A stretch of 8,002 nt of DNA from Lachnospiraceae bacterium (GTDB lineage: Bacteria > Bacillota_A > Clostridia > Lachnospirales > Lachnospiraceae): positions 1 through 8,002 of the forward strand of contig JAETQR010000085.1 in the NCBI GenBank assembly GCA_021770615.1. Reading direction: 5' to 3'. Positions 1 through 5,932 of the stretch are shown here, one piece after another. The first letter of the stretch is position 1. Every line of letters begins with the position of its first letter. The notes under the pieces were generated by a model. That model had not been told where the DNA came from and did no database searches. It was given only the letters and a program-made list of their open reading frames with translations. Position numbers and translations under genes: made by a program.

Positions 1-66
1 CACCATATGAACGTGGATAACTTTCCTAAGAAACAGGACAAATGTGGAAACAGGCAATGTCATTGA
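1..66 (+). CDS. possible 3' end of an upstream gene (partial)
   Basis: The first reading frame is open from the window edge to a TGA at 64-66, while the other two forward frames close within about 20 bases. The visible 21 residues end in K-K-Q-D-K-C-G-N-R-Q-C-H. They are hydrophilic, with two Cys and a terminal His, and match no family I recognise. An in-frame ATG at 7 could also make it a 19-residue ORF, but no ribosome binding site can be seen before it. The stretch is too short for codon bias to decide, so it may simply be a chance open frame. Confidence 0.25.
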   Translation, partial: HHMNVDNFPKKQDKCGNRQCH

Positions 67-103
67 AAAACATTGTAGGAGGATTCAATTTTAAAAATTC
101 ATT

Positions 104-117
104 CTTCAGTGCTGAAG
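104..117. promoter_or_regulatory. palindrome upstream of the zinc-ribbon/sigma operon promoter
   Basis: CTTCAG-TG-CTGAAG is a 6-2-6 inverted repeat that ends 14 bases before the proposed -35 element. Its position would suit an activator or upstream operator site. No regulator is known for it, and a 6-bp repeat can occur by chance. Confidence 0.3.
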
Positions 118-131
118 GATGTCAATTTAGG

Positions 132-160
132 TTGCGGCAACTAGGGAAACTGTATATAAT
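132..160 (+). promoter_or_regulatory. sigma-A-type promoter of the zinc-ribbon/sigma operon
   Basis: TTGCGG (132-137) is followed after exactly 17 bases by a consensus TATAAT (155-160). Transcription should start near 167, leaving a leader of about 100 bases before the first zinc-ribbon gene. The -35 box lies inside an 11-base palindrome, GTTGC-G-GCAAC (131-141), which could be a repressor site. The housekeeping look of this promoter implies basal expression. The sequence alone does not show whether the operon's own sigma factor has a second promoter here. Confidence 0.65.
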
Positions 161-175
161 AGGGGAAGTGGAAAA

Positions 176-307
176 ATGTCAAAAAAAATTAGTTTTTTAA
201 AACTATTTTTTCCGAATTATCGTCTAAGAGGTAAAAGAGTAAAAAGAAAAAGAGGAAAGGAGAAACAAAAATGGCTAAATTTTGTGCGAAATGCGGAAGT
301 GAATTAA
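176..307 (+). CDS. possible basic leader peptide (43 aa)
   Basis: An ATG at 176 opens a 43-residue frame that runs 37 bases into the first zinc-ribbon gene in another frame and stops at 305-307. The first half starts M-S-K-K-I-S-F-L-K-L-F-F; the middle is very rich in Lys and Arg. The purine-rich AGGGGAAGTGGAA before the ATG could serve as a ribosome binding site, but the predicted transcript start (about 167) would remove part of it. The Lys/Arg richness comes from the A-rich leader and could be accidental. If translated, the peptide could couple leader translation to the next gene. Confidence is low. Confidence 0.25.
   Translation: MSKKISFLKLFFPNYRLRGKRVKRKRGKEKQKWLNFVRNAEVN
183..211 (+). 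promoter_or_regulatory. AT-rich hairpin with U-run in the operon leader
   Basis: TAGTTTT (190-196) pairs with AAAACTA (199-205). The flanking A-run (183-188) can pair with the T-run (206-211) around a one-base bulge at 189. Read as RNA, a small stem followed by six U resembles an attenuator, but it has only one G-C pair and would be weak. It sits between the predicted transcript start and the first gene. Confidence 0.3.
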
Positions 308-942
308 AGGAAGGAACAAAATTCTGTACGAAGTGCGGAAACCCGGTGCAGGAAAATGCAGAAATGAATCAGCAGTCAAAAGAACGACCAGTAATGCCAG
401 TAATAACAGGAACTGTAAACAACGGAAAGAAACTAAATTTTAAAGCAATGAAATCAATCGCAATGATTGCGATTCCGGTTATCCTTATAGTAGCAATATT
501 TTTGGGAATTTCCGGTTCAAAAGGTTATGAGAAACCAATCAAATATCTAGAAGAAGGAGTCAATGAGAGAGATCTTAATACGTTAATGAAGGCATTTTCA
601 GAGGATTTGGAAGCAGTGGCAAATACACTGGCCAAAGGTGCGGATGACCTTATTTCCTCAGACTTTATTACGGAATCACTGATGGATAACCTTTTCGACA
701 TTGAGGGAGAAATTGATTTAGAGATCATAGGCAAAGAAAAGCTTGACAAAAAAGAAATCCTGTCTGTGCTTTCCGATGAATATGATATACCGCCTATGCA
801 GTTAAAAGATGTAAAAGAGGCTTATATTTTAGATGTGGATGCAACCATAAAATTCGAAGGAGAAGAGGACTCTGATGATATGCAGATCCCGGTTGTGAAA
901 CAGGACGGAAAATGGATAATTCCGATTCCTTCTATGTTCTAG
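271..942 (+). CDS. zinc-ribbon single-pass membrane protein with extracellular domain (223 aa)
   Basis: A cytoplasmic zinc ribbon occupies residues 1-25, with Cys5, Cys8, Cys19 and Cys22 (CX2C-X10-CX2C). A hydrophilic linker leads to one membrane helix at about 61-83, with lysines before it, predicting N-inside topology. Residues 84-223 should lie outside the membrane. This part begins with a helical stretch (YEKPIKYLEEGVNERDLNTL) and ends in strands finishing with Q-D-G-K-W-I-I-P. That pattern resembles the NTF2-like/DUF4878-type domains common behind zinc ribbons in Firmicutes; this assignment is inference. AAAGGAG at 256-262, 8 bases before the ATG, fixes the start. It is the first gene of the operon and shares its ribbon module with the sigma-factor fusion and the TcaA-like protein downstream. 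A structural or signalling role at the membrane is likely; no enzymatic residues are seen. Confidence 0.85.
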   Translation: MAKFCAKCGSELKEGTKFCTKCGNPVQENAEMNQQSKERPVMPVITGTVNNGKKLNFKAMKSIAMIAIPVILIVAIFLGISGSKGYEKPIKYLEEGVNERDLNTLMKAFSEDLEAVANTLAKGADDLISSDFITESLMDNLFDIEGEIDLEIIGKEKLDKKEILSVLSDEYDIPPMQLKDVKEAYILDVDATIKFEGEEDSDDMQIPVVKQDGKWIIPIPSMF

Positions 943-955
943 ATGGAGAATACAG

Positions 956-1081
956 ATGAAGGATGCTGAATTCAAAAATATCTTCCAAAGATTGGTAGAA
1001 CATGGAAAACCAGATGCAAAAGTTGCTGAACGTTTATTTAAAAAAATATTGGAAATATTATTTTCTGATCCAGATAAATAA
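956..1081 (+). CDS. small helical protein between the zinc-ribbon gene and the sigma gene (41 aa)
   Basis: ATG at 956 opens a 41-residue frame ending in TAA at 1079-1081. GGAG at 946-949 lies six bases before the ATG. The frame begins 13 bases after the preceding stop and ends 17 bases before the sigma gene, so it fills the gap as an operon member would. The peptide (M-K-D-A-E-F-K-N-I-F-Q-R-L-V-E-H-G-K-P...) is charged and looks like two amphipathic helices around a Gly-Lys-Pro turn. It has no Cys, signal peptide or membrane helix, so it is predicted to be cytoplasmic. I do not recognise the family. Its position suggests a partner of the sigma factor or the zinc-ribbon proteins, which is inference. 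The balanced codon use and good spacing argue for a real gene. Confidence 0.6.
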   Translation: MKDAEFKNIFQRLVEHGKPDAKVAERLFKKILEILFSDPDK

Positions 1082-1098
1082 AAAGGAAAACAAAAGAT

Positions 1099-2583
1099 AT
1101 GAAGTGTTTTAAATGTAAAACAGAAATAAAGGCTGGCGCCAAGTTCTGTCCTCACTGCGGAGAAGCACAGGGCTTTCCCGAGGAACTGATCATTAAAGCG
1201 AAATCAGGCAATCAGGATGCCATTGCAGAACTTTATAACTGTACATATAATAATGTTTACTATACTGTAAAATCCATGATCAAGGATGAAGATACCGTGC
1301 TGGACATCGTGCAGGATTCTTATGTCAAAGGCTTTCAAAATCTTGAACAGTTACGGGAGGCGGATAAGTTCCGGGCATGGATCCGACAGATTGCTCACAA
1401 CCGTTCAATTGATCATCTGCGAAAATATAAGCCGACAGTCTTTATGAATATATCTACAGACTCCAAAGAAACCATAGAATTTGAAGATGACCGGCCGGAA
1501 AATCTACCAGACGTGGTTGTAGATCAAAAGGAAACATCCCGGCTTATGAAGGAGATTCTTGATTCGTTAAGTGAAGAACAACGCCTTGTTGTGGGTATGT
1601 ATTACTATGAACAGCTCACAACAAAAGAAATTGCCAAAACCTTAGGTGTCAGTGAAAATACTGTAAAATCAAGACTTTCCTATGGGCGAAAGAAAATAGA
1701 GATACAAGTAAAAGATCTGGAAAAAAGAGGCACCAAGTTATACGGTCTTGCACCACTTCCATTTCTTATGCTTTTATTCAAGAGCGCAGATGCTCAGGCA
1801 GCAAAACCTGAGCCTGCGGTTCTGAAAATTATCCAGCAGGGAATTACTGGTATGCCAAATCTCTCTCACGGACAGGCAGCGGCAAAAATCACTTCCGTTA
1901 ATGCTGCCAAAAGTGTGAGCGCCAAAGTCATTGCAGGCGTTGTTGCTACCGCTATTGTAGGTGGCGGAAGCATCGGAGGAGTGCTCTATCAGAATCATAA
2001 ACACCCGGAAAAACCGACAACGTTAGAAACGACGGTAAAATCAGAGAAAGAAAAACCTAATACAAAAAAGCCGGAAACAGATCCTGAAAATGTCTACGCA
2101 AGCATTCTGGAAGAATACCGGATGGCAATGGTACAGGGAAGTTTGGGTGAAGAACTTCCAAATGTGAATCCGAACGTGATGTTCTGGTATACGAAAGGCG
2201 TTACAGATATATGTTATGCCTATTATGATATTGATAAAAACGGGATCAACGAGCTGCTCATCGGATACGGCACAAATTCTATAGATGTCGCAGATATTTA
2301 TACCATTAAAAACAATATGCCAAAAAGAGTTATAGAAGAGCAGGGAGAATATGTATCCTCATCTATTTATCCTGATGGAAAAATAAAAACAGAGTACTAC
2401 GACGCTGGAGAATTGGTTGATGTATTGGTACAGGATTTTACAGAGGACGGAACAGATATAACCGTATTACATGAATACAATAGTCTTTCCGAAGAAGATT
2501 TTGAGACATACGTTTCAGAGGCACTAGATTATCAGGAACCGATTAAAGATTTTAATTGGAAAGCATTTGATACGTCTGGCTAA
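1099..2583 (+). CDS. membrane-tethered ECF-type sigma factor with N-terminal zinc ribbon and extracellular sensor-like domain (494 aa)
   Basis: Four parts are visible. Residues 1-22 are a zinc ribbon (Cys3, Cys6, Cys17, Cys20). Residues about 27-111 are sigma region 2, with the D-x-V-Q-D-S-Y-V-K-G-F core and the F-R-A-W-I-R-Q-I-A-H-N-R-S-I-D helix. Residues about 143-205 are sigma region 4, with the helix-turn-helix L-T-T-K-E-I-A-K-T-L-G-V-S-E-N-T-V-K-S-R. There is a hydrophobic patch at 214-228 and one membrane helix at about 275-297, followed by a Lys/Pro/Thr-rich stalk (301-328). The C-terminal domain (329-494) contains YYDIDKNGINELLIGYG, an Asp/Asn-rich loop resembling calcium-binding repeats. 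A usual ECF sigma factor has about 160-200 residues and is restrained by a separate anti-sigma protein. Here the receiver and the sigma factor are one chain. The start has AAAGGAAAA at 1082-1089. It probably directs RNA polymerase to envelope-response promoters; signal and targets are unknown. Release by proteolysis or action at the membrane are both possible. Confidence 0.88.
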   Translation: MKCFKCKTEIKAGAKFCPHCGEAQGFPEELIIKAKSGNQDAIAELYNCTYNNVYYTVKSMIKDEDTVLDIVQDSYVKGFQNLEQLREADKFRAWIRQIAHNRSIDHLRKYKPTVFMNISTDSKETIEFEDDRPENLPDVVVDQKETSRLMKEILDSLSEEQRLVVGMYYYEQLTTKEIAKTLGVSENTVKSRLSYGRKKIEIQVKDLEKRGTKLYGLAPLPFLMLLFKSADAQAAKPEPAVLKIIQQGITGMPNLSHGQAAAKITSVNAAKSVSAKVIAGVVATAIVGGGSIGGVLYQNHKHPEKPTTLETTVKSEKEKPNTKKPETDPENVYASILEEYRMAMVQGSLGEELPNVNPNVMFWYTKGVTDICYAYYDIDKNGINELLIGYGTNSIDVADIYTIKNNMPKRVIEEQGEYVSSSIYPDGKIKTEYYDAGELVDVLVQDFTEDGTDITVLHEYNSLSEEDFETYVSEALDYQEPIKDFNWKAFDTSG

Positions 2584-2620
2584 GATGTTAAAATTCAATT
2601 TATAAAAGTGAGGGAGAACG

Positions 2621-3322
2621 ATGAAAACAAAAGCAAAAATCATACTGGGAATCGCAGATGTTCTGTTCGTGGTATTGGCAATCGTTATGTTGATAAGCGG
2701 CAGAGAAGACAAGACTCAGTCAAAGGTGACAAAAGATGAGATTAAAAAGGTTACACAGTCCGGTAGCGATGTCAACGATGAAATCCTATTTATAGAATCG
2801 CCAGGCCAGACAATGAAATATGCACCAGAAAGCAATCCCTGGGATTTCTCAGAAAATGATGACGCAAAAGAAGCAACGCAAGGGAACGCCTCCAATGGAA
2901 CTCCAACGCCTCAGACATATAACGGGTCTGTGGAGGATGACGTAAAGAGAATCCGTGCACAGTGGCAAGAAATTCAGGATAATTCAGATAACTATGAAAA
3001 AGTTAAGGTAAATGGCGAACAGACCAATTATTGTGAAAATGTAAATGGTGAAAATGTGATTCGAAAGATTATAGTCAAAAATTCAGATGCCACAGAGGAA
3101 TATTTTTATTCCTATGAGGGCGGAACATATGAACCATTTTTTGTATTTGTTACAGGAAGTGATAAACGCGAAGACCGACATTATTTTGTAGGTTACCAAT
3201 TGATCCGCTGGATCGAAGCACAAAAGGGAGGTACCATCCATGATTTAGACTACGATAACCAAGAGTATACCGATCGTGGAGAAACTTACCTGAATAAAGC
3301 ACTTGATTATATAGGAATGTAA
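2621..3322 (+). CDS. single-pass membrane-anchored extracellular protein, family not recognised (233 aa)
   Basis: A short Lys-containing N terminus precedes one hydrophobic helix (about 7-26) with no lipobox Cys and no clear signal-peptidase site, so it is probably an uncleaved anchor. A low-complexity Asn/Gly/Thr/Pro-rich linker (about 70-103) follows. A compact C-terminal domain (104-233) begins with a helix (V-K-R-I-R-A-Q-W-Q-E-I) and then strands containing E-E-Y-F-Y-S-Y-E-G-G and R-H-Y-F-V-G-Y-Q-L-I-R-W-I. The aromatic strand pattern ending in L-I-R-W-I resembles extracellular domains I recall from Lachnospiraceae proteins that often accompany zinc-ribbon proteins; I know no family name or function. 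AGGGAG (2611-2616) lies four bases before the ATG, tight but usable. It follows the sigma fusion after 37 bases, so it may be a sensor partner or a target product. It is the only large gene of the operon without a zinc ribbon. Confidence 0.8.
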   Translation: MKTKAKIILGIADVLFVVLAIVMLISGREDKTQSKVTKDEIKKVTQSGSDVNDEILFIESPGQTMKYAPESNPWDFSENDDAKEATQGNASNGTPTPQTYNGSVEDDVKRIRAQWQEIQDNSDNYEKVKVNGEQTNYCENVNGENVIRKIIVKNSDATEEYFYSYEGGTYEPFFVFVTGSDKREDRHYFVGYQLIRWIEAQKGGTIHDLDYDNQEYTDRGETYLNKALDYIGM

Positions 3323-3335
3323 GGAGGAGAACCAT

Positions 3336-4490
3336 ATGTTTTGCCCAGAATGTGGAACGAAAAATCCAGATGGTTCCCGCTTTTGTGAAAATTGCGGAAC
3401 GGCATTGGAACAAGTAGAACCTAAAAAAAGAATGAAAAAACAAAGAAAACCACTATCAAAATTCTTTATGGCAGAGGTTGGTATTTTAGTTATTGCAATA
3501 ATCGCCTGCGTTGGAATTTATAAAATGAACCTGTCACCAGAAAAAGTAGCAGAAAATTATGTGAAAGCTTGTAACAATGGTGATTGGAACGCAGTATACC
3601 AGATGTCAGACTATAATAGTAAGGGAAATGAATTTCTGAAAAAAGATGCTTATATAACGGCAAAAACAATTGCCGGGAAGTCTCAAACCAAGAATAAAGT
3701 AACAATTACTTCTTCTTATAAACGCAGTGGCAATCTAAACCAAGCAACCGTTACCGTAAGATATAAAGATGAAAATTCAGACCAGAAACAGGATGTTAAG
3801 CTGAAGAAAAAGGGACTTGTCTGGAAAATACAACCAGAAGAAGACGTTTTCCAGACCGTAAAAGATGCTCAAATTATAGTGCCGGCAGATGCAAAGGTGT
3901 CTGTTGACAAGATCAAGCTCGGGAAAGATATAAAAGACAAAACCAAAGGATCCAAAGATACCTATACCATGCCGAAAATGTTTGGAAATACTCATTATAT
4001 AGAAGTAACAATGGAGGGTGCTAAAGACTATGTAAAAATTGCCAGTCTTGAAAATCCTTTAGAGATAATACCTACATATACAAAAGACACTTATAAGAAA
4101 CTGTCATCACAGGCGCAGGAAGATTTAAATAAAATCATCAATGCAGCTATTAACGATAAACGTTATAGTGAAATAGACATTTTCAAAAATATTCCAGCAG
4201 AATTTGAATCTGATATGAAGGAAAATTATGAAAAACTAAGAGACGACAGATTACTCCGCGAAGATTCATGGGAAAGAATAACCTCTTATGAATTTTACAA
4301 TATAGAAGTAACTATGACGAACGGGATGTATTCAACTGAAAACGCAGAATGCGCTTGTGTATTTGTAACCTTGACAGGCGATACAAAAGAAAAGCATCTG
4401 AATAAGCGTGGCGAAGAGGAAATAATTGACTCATCTGATGTCTATACCTTATGTTATGAAAAAAATGAAAAAGGCTGGATTCTAATTTAG
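3336..4490 (+). CDS. TcaA/YvbJ-like zinc-ribbon membrane protein (384 aa)
   Basis: Domains in order: zinc ribbon (Cys3, Cys6, Cys17, Cys20); a very basic stretch (29-42) giving N-inside topology; one membrane helix (about 44-63); an NTF2-like/TcaA second-domain-like region (about 66-167) starting S-P-E-K-V-A-E-N-Y-V-K-A-C; a beta-rich middle (about 178-250) with the V-P-A-D-A-K-V-S-V-D segment; and a C-terminal NTF2-like region (about 254-384) ending in K-G-W-I-L-I. This architecture matches staphylococcal TcaA and Bacillus YvbJ, membrane proteins of that zinc-ribbon family; TcaA affects glycopeptide susceptibility. Overall identity cannot be measured here, so no symbol is given. AGGAGGA at 3322-3328, seven bases before the ATG, overlaps the stop codon of the preceding gene and shows close coupling. 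It is the last gene of the operon. A role in sensing or maintaining the cell envelope is likely by family. Confidence 0.85.
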   Translation: MFCPECGTKNPDGSRFCENCGTALEQVEPKKRMKKQRKPLSKFFMAEVGILVIAIIACVGIYKMNLSPEKVAENYVKACNNGDWNAVYQMSDYNSKGNEFLKKDAYITAKTIAGKSQTKNKVTITSSYKRSGNLNQATVTVRYKDENSDQKQDVKLKKKGLVWKIQPEEDVFQTVKDAQIIVPADAKVSVDKIKLGKDIKDKTKGSKDTYTMPKMFGNTHYIEVTMEGAKDYVKIASLENPLEIIPTYTKDTYKKLSSQAQEDLNKIINAAINDKRYSEIDIFKNIPAEFESDMKENYEKLRDDRLLREDSWERITSYEFYNIEVTMTNGMYSTENAECACVFVTLTGDTKEKHLNKRGEEEIIDSSDVYTLCYEKNEKGWILI

Positions 4491-4679
4491 AACGACGTAT
4501 TTATAAGCAGAAAACAAGAAAGGCGGAAAGACTAAAAAAATTTTGCTTTCCGCCCTTTTATGATTATACTGAAATGTCTTTAAAGCTGCATCCCATATAT
4601 CAAAATCGTTGACAATATGAAACCCTTTTTTGATAGTTCCCAGAATAACCTCCACATCCACAGAAGAAATCCGGCACAT
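4482..4679 (-). other. coding-like stretch after the transporter stop, possible gene remnant (65-codon frame)
   Basis: On the - strand, the frame of the transporter stays open after its TAG. From an ATG at 4679 it gives a coding-like segment (V-D-V-E-V-I-L-G-T-I-K-K-G-F-H-I-V-N-D-F, then D-I-W-D-A-A-L-K-T-F) before it runs into the terminator hairpin and the 3' end of the convergent gene. No ribosome binding site precedes the ATG. The first 40 residues look like real protein and the last 25 do not. It may be a decayed gene end or a chance frame. No family is recognised. Confidence 0.2.
4522..4554. terminator. bidirectional intrinsic terminator between convergent operons
   Basis: GGCGGAAAG (4522-4530) pairs perfectly with CTTTCCGCC (4546-4554). 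The + strand continues with CTTTTA. On the - strand the same stem is followed by CTTTCTTGTTTTC, a usable U-rich tract. The loop is 15 bases and includes an A-run followed by TTTT that may extend pairing. It lies 31 bases after the TcaA-like gene and about 140 bases after the transporter gene, so it can end both operons. Confidence 0.85.
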
Positions 4680-4697
4680 TCTATTTACCCGTGAGTC

Positions 4698-5873
4698 CTA
4701 CAACATTCCCCCGAAGATCCCGGCAAGAACCGTTGCAAAACTTCCTGTTACAAAACCTGCGATATTCATCTTTGGAAGCAGATAGTTCTCGATCGTCTGT
4801 CTCTCTGTTTCGTCCTCTGCCGTTACTTCTGCGACTTCCTTTGACAGATACATTGTTGCAGGGAATCCATACATACATGTCAGGCACATTACAATAGCCA
4901 GGTTGGGTTCGATCCTGAAAATCTTACCGCAGATATAGCCTGTGATGCATCCGAAAAATGTACCCACGCACAGAATAAACGCTATGGGCTTGAGAAGCGC
5001 AAATACATCCGACGGAGAGCATGTTGCAAAGTCCGAGAACAGGATGATCACACAGGCAAACAAAATAAATCCGGAAGCCTCCGTCTTTCCTAACGTATCA
5101 TGGTCCAAAAATCCGATTTCCGTGAAGATCGTCCCCATGATCAGCGCAACGATAATATAACTTACATTAATCCCTGTCAGTTGTAATAGAATTGCTGAGA
5201 AATAGTAACTGACTACACCAACAACACCAAGTTTCATGAGATGGAAGGAAGGTCTGTCCAGCGACGCCGGGAAGCTGATCAGTTTCTTCTTGGCCACAGA
5301 CGTCTCAGCCAGAACCGTACTTTTGTACGCCTCGAACTCCGCTTTGTTGTTCTTGAATGCCCTTCCGGCTCTCTTGAGGAACTGGGAGGATGCAGGAATA
5401 CCTACAAGGCTCTGTAAACCAAGCAACAGGGTAATATATACGGAAAGATCCTCCTTCCCCTTCTCCTGAAGGATGGTCTTCATTGCTACAGTAGCAGCTG
5501 TACCGCCGCCGAACACCGGTGTTCCGGCAAGTGCGAGATCCTTACCGATCACAAACTGGCCAACAAATACCAACGCAAAGCAGGCAGCTGTCAAAGCGAT
5601 AATGGATACACATACTGTCTTCCACTGTCTCTTAAGCTCAGCAAAATCAATCATATTACCCATACCTACGATCAGCAGGGTAATGGCAATCCCGGCCATT
5701 GGCAGGATTCCTGACGCTTCATAGATGGAAGCCGGCAGGCCTACCCAGAAACCAATCAACAAAACTGCTGCCACAAACAAAACAACATCCACGTTTGCCT
5801 TCGTCTTAACAGCAACATATTCACCGACTGTAAATATCAGTACAAATACAGTAAAGGCTAATATATCAGGCAT
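4698..5873 (-). CDS. polytopic membrane transporter, GltS-like architecture (391 aa)
   Basis: About ten to eleven hydrophobic helices span the protein: roughly 5-22, 28-46, 54-72, 87-108, 143-160, 212-233, 236-252, 266-284, 291-317, 324-342 and 368-391. A charged central loop lies at 166-210. Two Gly/Ala-rich, weakly hydrophobic segments sit at similar places in each half: V-F-G-G-G-T-A-A-T-V-A-M-K (120-132) and M-Y-G-F-P-A-T-M-Y-L-S-K-E-V (334-347). Paired re-entrant loops of this kind are a mark of glutamate:sodium symporters (GltS) and related ion-coupled carriers, so a sodium-coupled organic-anion carrier is my best guess; the substrate is unknown. The start is set at 5873 because GGAGGT lies five bases before that ATG; the upstream ATG at 5888 overlaps this ribosome binding site. 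It is the last gene of the gap operon, 59 bases after the cyclophilin-like gene with no terminator between them. Confidence 0.75.
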   Translation of the reverse strand: MPDILAFTVFVLIFTVGEYVAVKTKANVDVVLFVAAVLLIGFWVGLPASIYEASGILPMAGIAITLLIVGMGNMIDFAELKRQWKTVCVSIIALTAACFALVFVGQFVIGKDLALAGTPVFGGGTAATVAMKTILQEKGKEDLSVYITLLLGLQSLVGIPASSQFLKRAGRAFKNNKAEFEAYKSTVLAETSVAKKKLISFPASLDRPSFHLMKLGVVGVVSYYFSAILLQLTGINVSYIIVALIMGTIFTEIGFLDHDTLGKTEASGFILFACVIILFSDFATCSPSDVFALLKPIAFILCVGTFFGCITGYICGKIFRIEPNLAIVMCLTCMYGFPATMYLSKEVAEVTAEDETERQTIENYLLPKMNIAGFVTGSFATVLAGIFGGML

Positions 5874-5878
5874 ATTGC

Positions 5879-5884
5879 ACCTCC
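5879..5884 (-). promoter_or_regulatory. ribosome binding site that decides the transporter start
   Basis: The - strand reads GGAGGT followed by five bases and the ATG at 5873. An in-frame ATG five codons upstream (5888) would place this site inside the coding region and has no site of its own, so it is rejected as the start. Confidence 0.8.
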
Positions 5885-5932
5885 GCATAATTTCAAATCA
5901 TTTTTTTCTTCGTATTTTATGTATGACGCCAA

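Noticed and set aside
55..75. CAATGT...ACATTG inverted repeat as a terminator for the upstream gene
   Set aside because: The six-base, AT-rich stem is followed by AGGAGGATTC, not a T-run, so it would not terminate well.
77..82. AGGAGG as a ribosome binding site for a gene starting near 90
   Set aside because: No ATG, GTG or TTG lies at a proper distance, and no frame of useful length follows.
525..1155. - strand frames of 74 and 108 aa opposite the first genes
   Set aside because: They are shadows of the + strand operon, and the second spans an intergenic gap with no promoter or ribosome binding site.
5874..5888. Longer start of the transporter at the ATG at 5888
   Set aside because: This ATG overlaps the GGAGGT that serves the ATG at 5873, and it has no ribosome binding site of its own.
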